Positions 61,463-64,000 of a stretch of 64,000 nt of DNA are shown piece by piece. The stretch comes from Marinifilum flexuosum (lineage in GTDB: Bacteria; Bacteroidota; Bacteroidia; Bacteroidales; Marinifilaceae): positions 124,001 through 188,000 of the forward strand of contig NZ_RAPQ01000012.1 in NCBI RefSeq assembly GCF_003610555.1. The letters are read 5' to 3'. Position 1 is the first letter of the stretch. Every line of letters starts with the position of its first letter. Position numbers and translations under genes: made by a program. The notes beneath the pieces are model-generated. The model was not told the DNA's origin and did no database searches. It saw only the letters and a program-made list of their open reading frames with translations.

Positions 61463-64000
61463 ATGGATAAATTCAGTTTTTTGGGTAATAGTGAAATCGA
61501 CTATATAGACGAGCTATACCAATCCTATAAGAAAGATCCCTATTCGGTGGAAGAAACATGGAGAACGTTTTTCCAGGGATTCGATTTCGCATCGGCTAAT
61601 TTTCCGATAAAACAAGAAAGTAGCGAAAGCTTGCCGGCCAGCGAATCAATGAGCAAGGAATTCAATGTAATGAACTTGATTCAGGCTTATCGCCAAAGGG
61701 GGCATTTATTTACCAAAACCAATCCGGTTAGAACCAGAAGAAAATACTTTCCTACTCTGGATATTGAAAATTTCGATCTGGCAGAATCTGACTTGGAAAC
61801 TCCATTTCATGCCGGGAAAGAAATTGGTATTGGCGTAGCAAAATTAAAAGATATTGTAGCCCACCTGCAAGATACTTATTGTAAATCTGTAGGTGCTGAA
61901 TATGTTTTTGTTCGTCATCCGCAAATGTTGCGATGGCTGCAAAAGAAAATGGAGAGTTCGAAGAATACTCCACAGTTTACCGATGAACAACGCAAGCACA
62001 TCTACTACCATTTAAGAATGGCAGTTGGCTTCGAGAATTACATTCACAAGAAGTTTGTGGGACAAAAAAGATTCTCATTGGAAGGTGCAGAAACACTAAT
62101 CCCTGCTTTGGATGCCATGATTGAACGTGGTGCCGAGTTAGGAGTTCAGGAGTTCATCTTTGGTATGGCTCACCGAGGCCGACTAAATGTTCTGGCCAAT
62201 ATTCTTGAGAAACCTTACGAAAATATTTTCAAGGAATTCGTTGGTGAAGAATATGAAGAAGACATTGCGCTGGGCGATGTAAAATATCACCTGGGGTATG
62301 GCAATACTGTAAAAACGGACGATGGCAGCGAGGTAAAATTGCATTTGGCTCCAAATCCATCTCACCTGGAAACAGTAGGTGCTGTAGTACAAGGAATTTC
62401 ACGATCAAAAATTGACAATGATTACGAAGGCAACCAAGATCGATTGGTTCCTGTTGTGATACATGGTGATGCGGCAATTGCCGGCCAGGGAATTGTATAC
62501 GAAATCATTCAAATGTCTCAACTGAAGGGATACAAAACAGGTGGTACCATCCATTTGGTGATTAACAACCAGGTTGGATTTACAACCAATTACCTGGATG
62601 CAAGATCGAGTACATACTGTACCGATGTAGCCAAGGTAACTCGCTGTCCTGTTTTTCATGTGAATGGTGATGATGTTGAAGCATTGATTTTTACCATTAA
62701 AATGGCAATGGAATACCGTCAGGAATTTAATACTGATGTCTTCATTGATATTCTATCGTACAGAAAATATGGGCATAACGAAGGTGATGAACCTCGTTTT
62801 ACCCAGCCAATATTATACAAGGAGATTGCCAAGCATAAAAACCCTAGAGACATTTATGCGGATTATTTAATTCAGAAAGGTGTTTACTCTCAACCTGAAG
62901 TGAAGACGATCAATTCGGATTACAACAAACTGTTGGATGATAAATTTGAACTTTCGAAAACATTCGATAAGGTTATTATTCAACCATTCCTGGATAATTA
63001 TTACAAAGGCATTCGATATTCAGTTGAATCTGATTTTGAATCTTCTCCTGAAACTGGTGTAAATAAAAAAACACTGCTATCATTAGCGGATAACTTTACT
63101 TCTCTACCTGGAGACTTAAAATTCTTCAAGAAGATTGGAAAGTTAATGGGCGATAGAAAGAAAATGGTGGAAAACGATCAGCTTGACTGGGCAATGGGTG
63201 AAATGTTGGCTTACTCAAGTTTGTTGACCGAAGGAAATTCAGTTCGAATTAGTGGTCAGGATTCTGAGCGTGGCACCTTCTCGCACCGACATGCAGCCTT
63301 GGTGATTGAGGATTCCGATAAGAAATATTTCCCACTTAAAAATCTTTCTGAAGATCAGGCTCCATTCCATGTTTACAATTCATCATTAAGCGAATATGGT
63401 GTATTGGGTTATGAATATGGATATGCTTTGGCGCATCCTTCTGGATTGACCATTTGGGAAGCGCAGTTTGGCGATTTCCACAATGTAGCGCAGGCGGTAA
63501 TCGATCAGTACATTAGTGCTGCCGAAGACAAGTGGGGAATTAAGAATGGCTTGGTGATGTATTTGCCGCATGGATACGAAGGACAGGGTGCCGAGCACTC
63601 AAGTGCAAGAATGGAACGTTTCCTAACACTTTGTGCGCACAACAACATGCAAATCTCCAACCCAACTACTCCAGCCAATTTGTTCCACATGTTGCGCCGA
63701 CAGGTAAAAAGAGATATCAGAGTACCTTTGATTTGCTTCTCTCCTAAAAGTTTGCTTCGTCACCCAGCTTGTGTTTCCAGCATGGACGAAATGGCAAAAG
63801 GTAAATTTCAGGAGGTTATTGATGACAAGAACGTAATCTCGGAAGAAGTAAGAAGAGTTGTGTTCTGTACAGGAAAAGTATACTTTGATTTATTGGCTCA
63901 GAAAGAAAAGCTAAATGCCCAGGATATTGCTTTGGTAAGAATGGAACAATTGTATCCTTTCCCACATCAGCAAGTTGATAAAGTTTTGGAAAGATATCCG
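61463..64000 (+). CDS. sucA: 2-oxoglutarate dehydrogenase E1 component, C-terminus cut by window edge
   Basis: SucA is the thiamine-diphosphate-dependent E1 subunit that decarboxylates 2-oxoglutarate in the TCA cycle and passes the succinyl group to SucB. The ATG at 61463 gives MDKFSFLGNSEIDYIDELYQ, the E1 N-terminal SucB-binding motif. SLEGAETLIPALDAMIERGA, FGMAHRGRLNVLANIL and VVIHGDAAIAGQG are the substrate and cofactor regions, and FGDFHNVAQAVIDQ and HGYEGQGAEHSSAR occur in the pyrimidine-binding domain. The visible part is 846 codons of an expected 900-950. It is transcribed rightward, presumably into sucB. Confidence 0.97.
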   Translation, partial: MDKFSFLGNSEIDYIDELYQSYKKDPYSVEETWRTFFQGFDFASANFPIKQESSESLPASESMSKEFNVMNLIQAYRQRGHLFTKTNPVRTRRKYFPTLDIENFDLAESDLETPFHAGKEIGIGVAKLKDIVAHLQDTYCKSVGAEYVFVRHPQMLRWLQKKMESSKNTPQFTDEQRKHIYYHLRMAVGFENYIHKKFVGQKRFSLEGAETLIPALDAMIERGAELGVQEFIFGMAHRGRLNVLANILEKPYENIFKEFVGEEYEEDIALGDVKYHLGYGNTVKTDDGSEVKLHLAPNPSHLETVGAVVQGISRSKIDNDYEGNQDRLVPVVIHGDAAIAGQGIVYEIIQMSQLKGYKTGGTIHLVINNQVGFTTNYLDARSSTYCTDVAKVTRCPVFHVNGDDVEALIFTIKMAMEYRQEFNTDVFIDILSYRKYGHNEGDEPRFTQPILYKEIAKHKNPRDIYADYLIQKGVYSQPEVKTINSDYNKLLDDKFELSKTFDKVIIQPFLDNYYKGIRYSVESDFESSPETGVNKKTLLSLADNFTSLPGDLKFFKKIGKLMGDRKKMVENDQLDWAMGEMLAYSSLLTEGNSVRISGQDSERGTFSHRHAALVIEDSDKKYFPLKNLSEDQAPFHVYNSSLSEYGVLGYEYGYALAHPSGLTIWEAQFGDFHNVAQAVIDQYISAAEDKWGIKNGLVMYLPHGYEGQGAEHSSARMERFLTLCAHNNMQISNPTTPANLFHMLRRQVKRDIRVPLICFSPKSLLRHPACVSSMDEMAKGKFQEVIDDKNVISEEVRRVVFCTGKVYFDLLAQKEKLNAQDIALVRMEQLYPFPHQQVDKVLERYP

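Overview
The window is ordinary chromosome from an AT-rich member of the Bacteroidota, most likely a marine Marinilabiliales or Marinifilaceae-type organism (Labilibaculum, Marinifilum or Ancylomarina relatives). That placement is inferred from Bacteroidota-style promoters (TTTG about 19-20 nt before TAnnTTTG), family-specific proteins (DUF3078, DUF4197, a PorE-like OmpA protein, tailed cold-shock proteins, a GH3/serine-hydrolase fusion) and a lipoprotein with an acidic stretch after its lipid cysteine. No rRNA, tRNA, CRISPR array, prophage or complete transposase gene was found. Two genes run off the edges: surE on the left and sucA on the right.

Layout. 0-7 kb: surE, pheT, a PrsW-type protease, a LamG/endonuclease-exonuclease-phosphatase protein and a cyclase-family hydrolase. 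7-11.5 kb: small accessory and membrane genes, with a striking array of exactly 21-bp phased repeats. 11.6-15 kb: an ArsR-controlled operon (ArsR, CxxC redox protein, ArsF-like lipoprotein, ArsG-like and ArsP-like permeases, DCC protein) that looks like organoarsenical or metal(loid) efflux. 15-27.6 kb: phosphofructokinase, macrodomain, rhodanese, HAD-like protein, DUF3078, tryptophanase with a possible leader peptide, hemolysin III, DUF4197, an acetyltransferase and two cold-shock proteins.

27.9-33.6 kb holds the most interesting system. It is a five-gene cluster: a divergent KamA-like radical-SAM aminomutase, both subunits of a PcaIJ-type 3-oxoadipate CoA-transferase, a class III aminotransferase resembling beta-amino-acid transaminases, and a PcaF-type 3-oxoadipyl-CoA thiolase. 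Read in order, the enzymes would convert an alpha-amino acid to a beta-amino acid, then a beta-keto acid, its CoA ester, and acetyl-CoA plus a shortened acyl-CoA. The PcaIJF similarity and an Arg (R396) where lysine 2,3-aminomutase has its lysine-binding Asp330 point to 2-aminoadipate -> 3-aminoadipate -> 3-oxoadipate -> succinyl-CoA + acetyl-CoA. I know of no described pathway of this form.

33.6-41.5 kb is a repeat-rich accessory region: structured dispersed repeats, a 266-bp MITE that has split a small membrane-protein gene, an MFS exporter, a second 21-bp phased array, a REP-like pair and several unrecognised genes. 41.5-52.7 kb carries two methyltransferases, an acetyltransferase broken by one in-frame stop, an ATP-grasp protein, a D-2-hydroxyacid dehydrogenase, coaX, a CYTH protein, the GH3/beta-lactamase-like fusion and a cysteine desulfurase. 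52.7-64 kb carries an unknown membrane protein, a CDF-type transporter, an OmpA/TPR/PD40 protein, an AddB-like nuclease, a YiiX-like hydrolase and sucA.

A second theme is a promoter-like cassette, found five times (three copies exactly 69 bp between conserved ends). Each copy is upstream of and co-oriented with an accessory gene. Three of the five lie just downstream of a phased repeat array (21, 21 and 41 bp period). Separately, a roughly 190-bp dispersed repeat occurs in three copies, two of which keep an 11-bp hairpin with three compensatory base-pair changes, which suggests a selected RNA structure.
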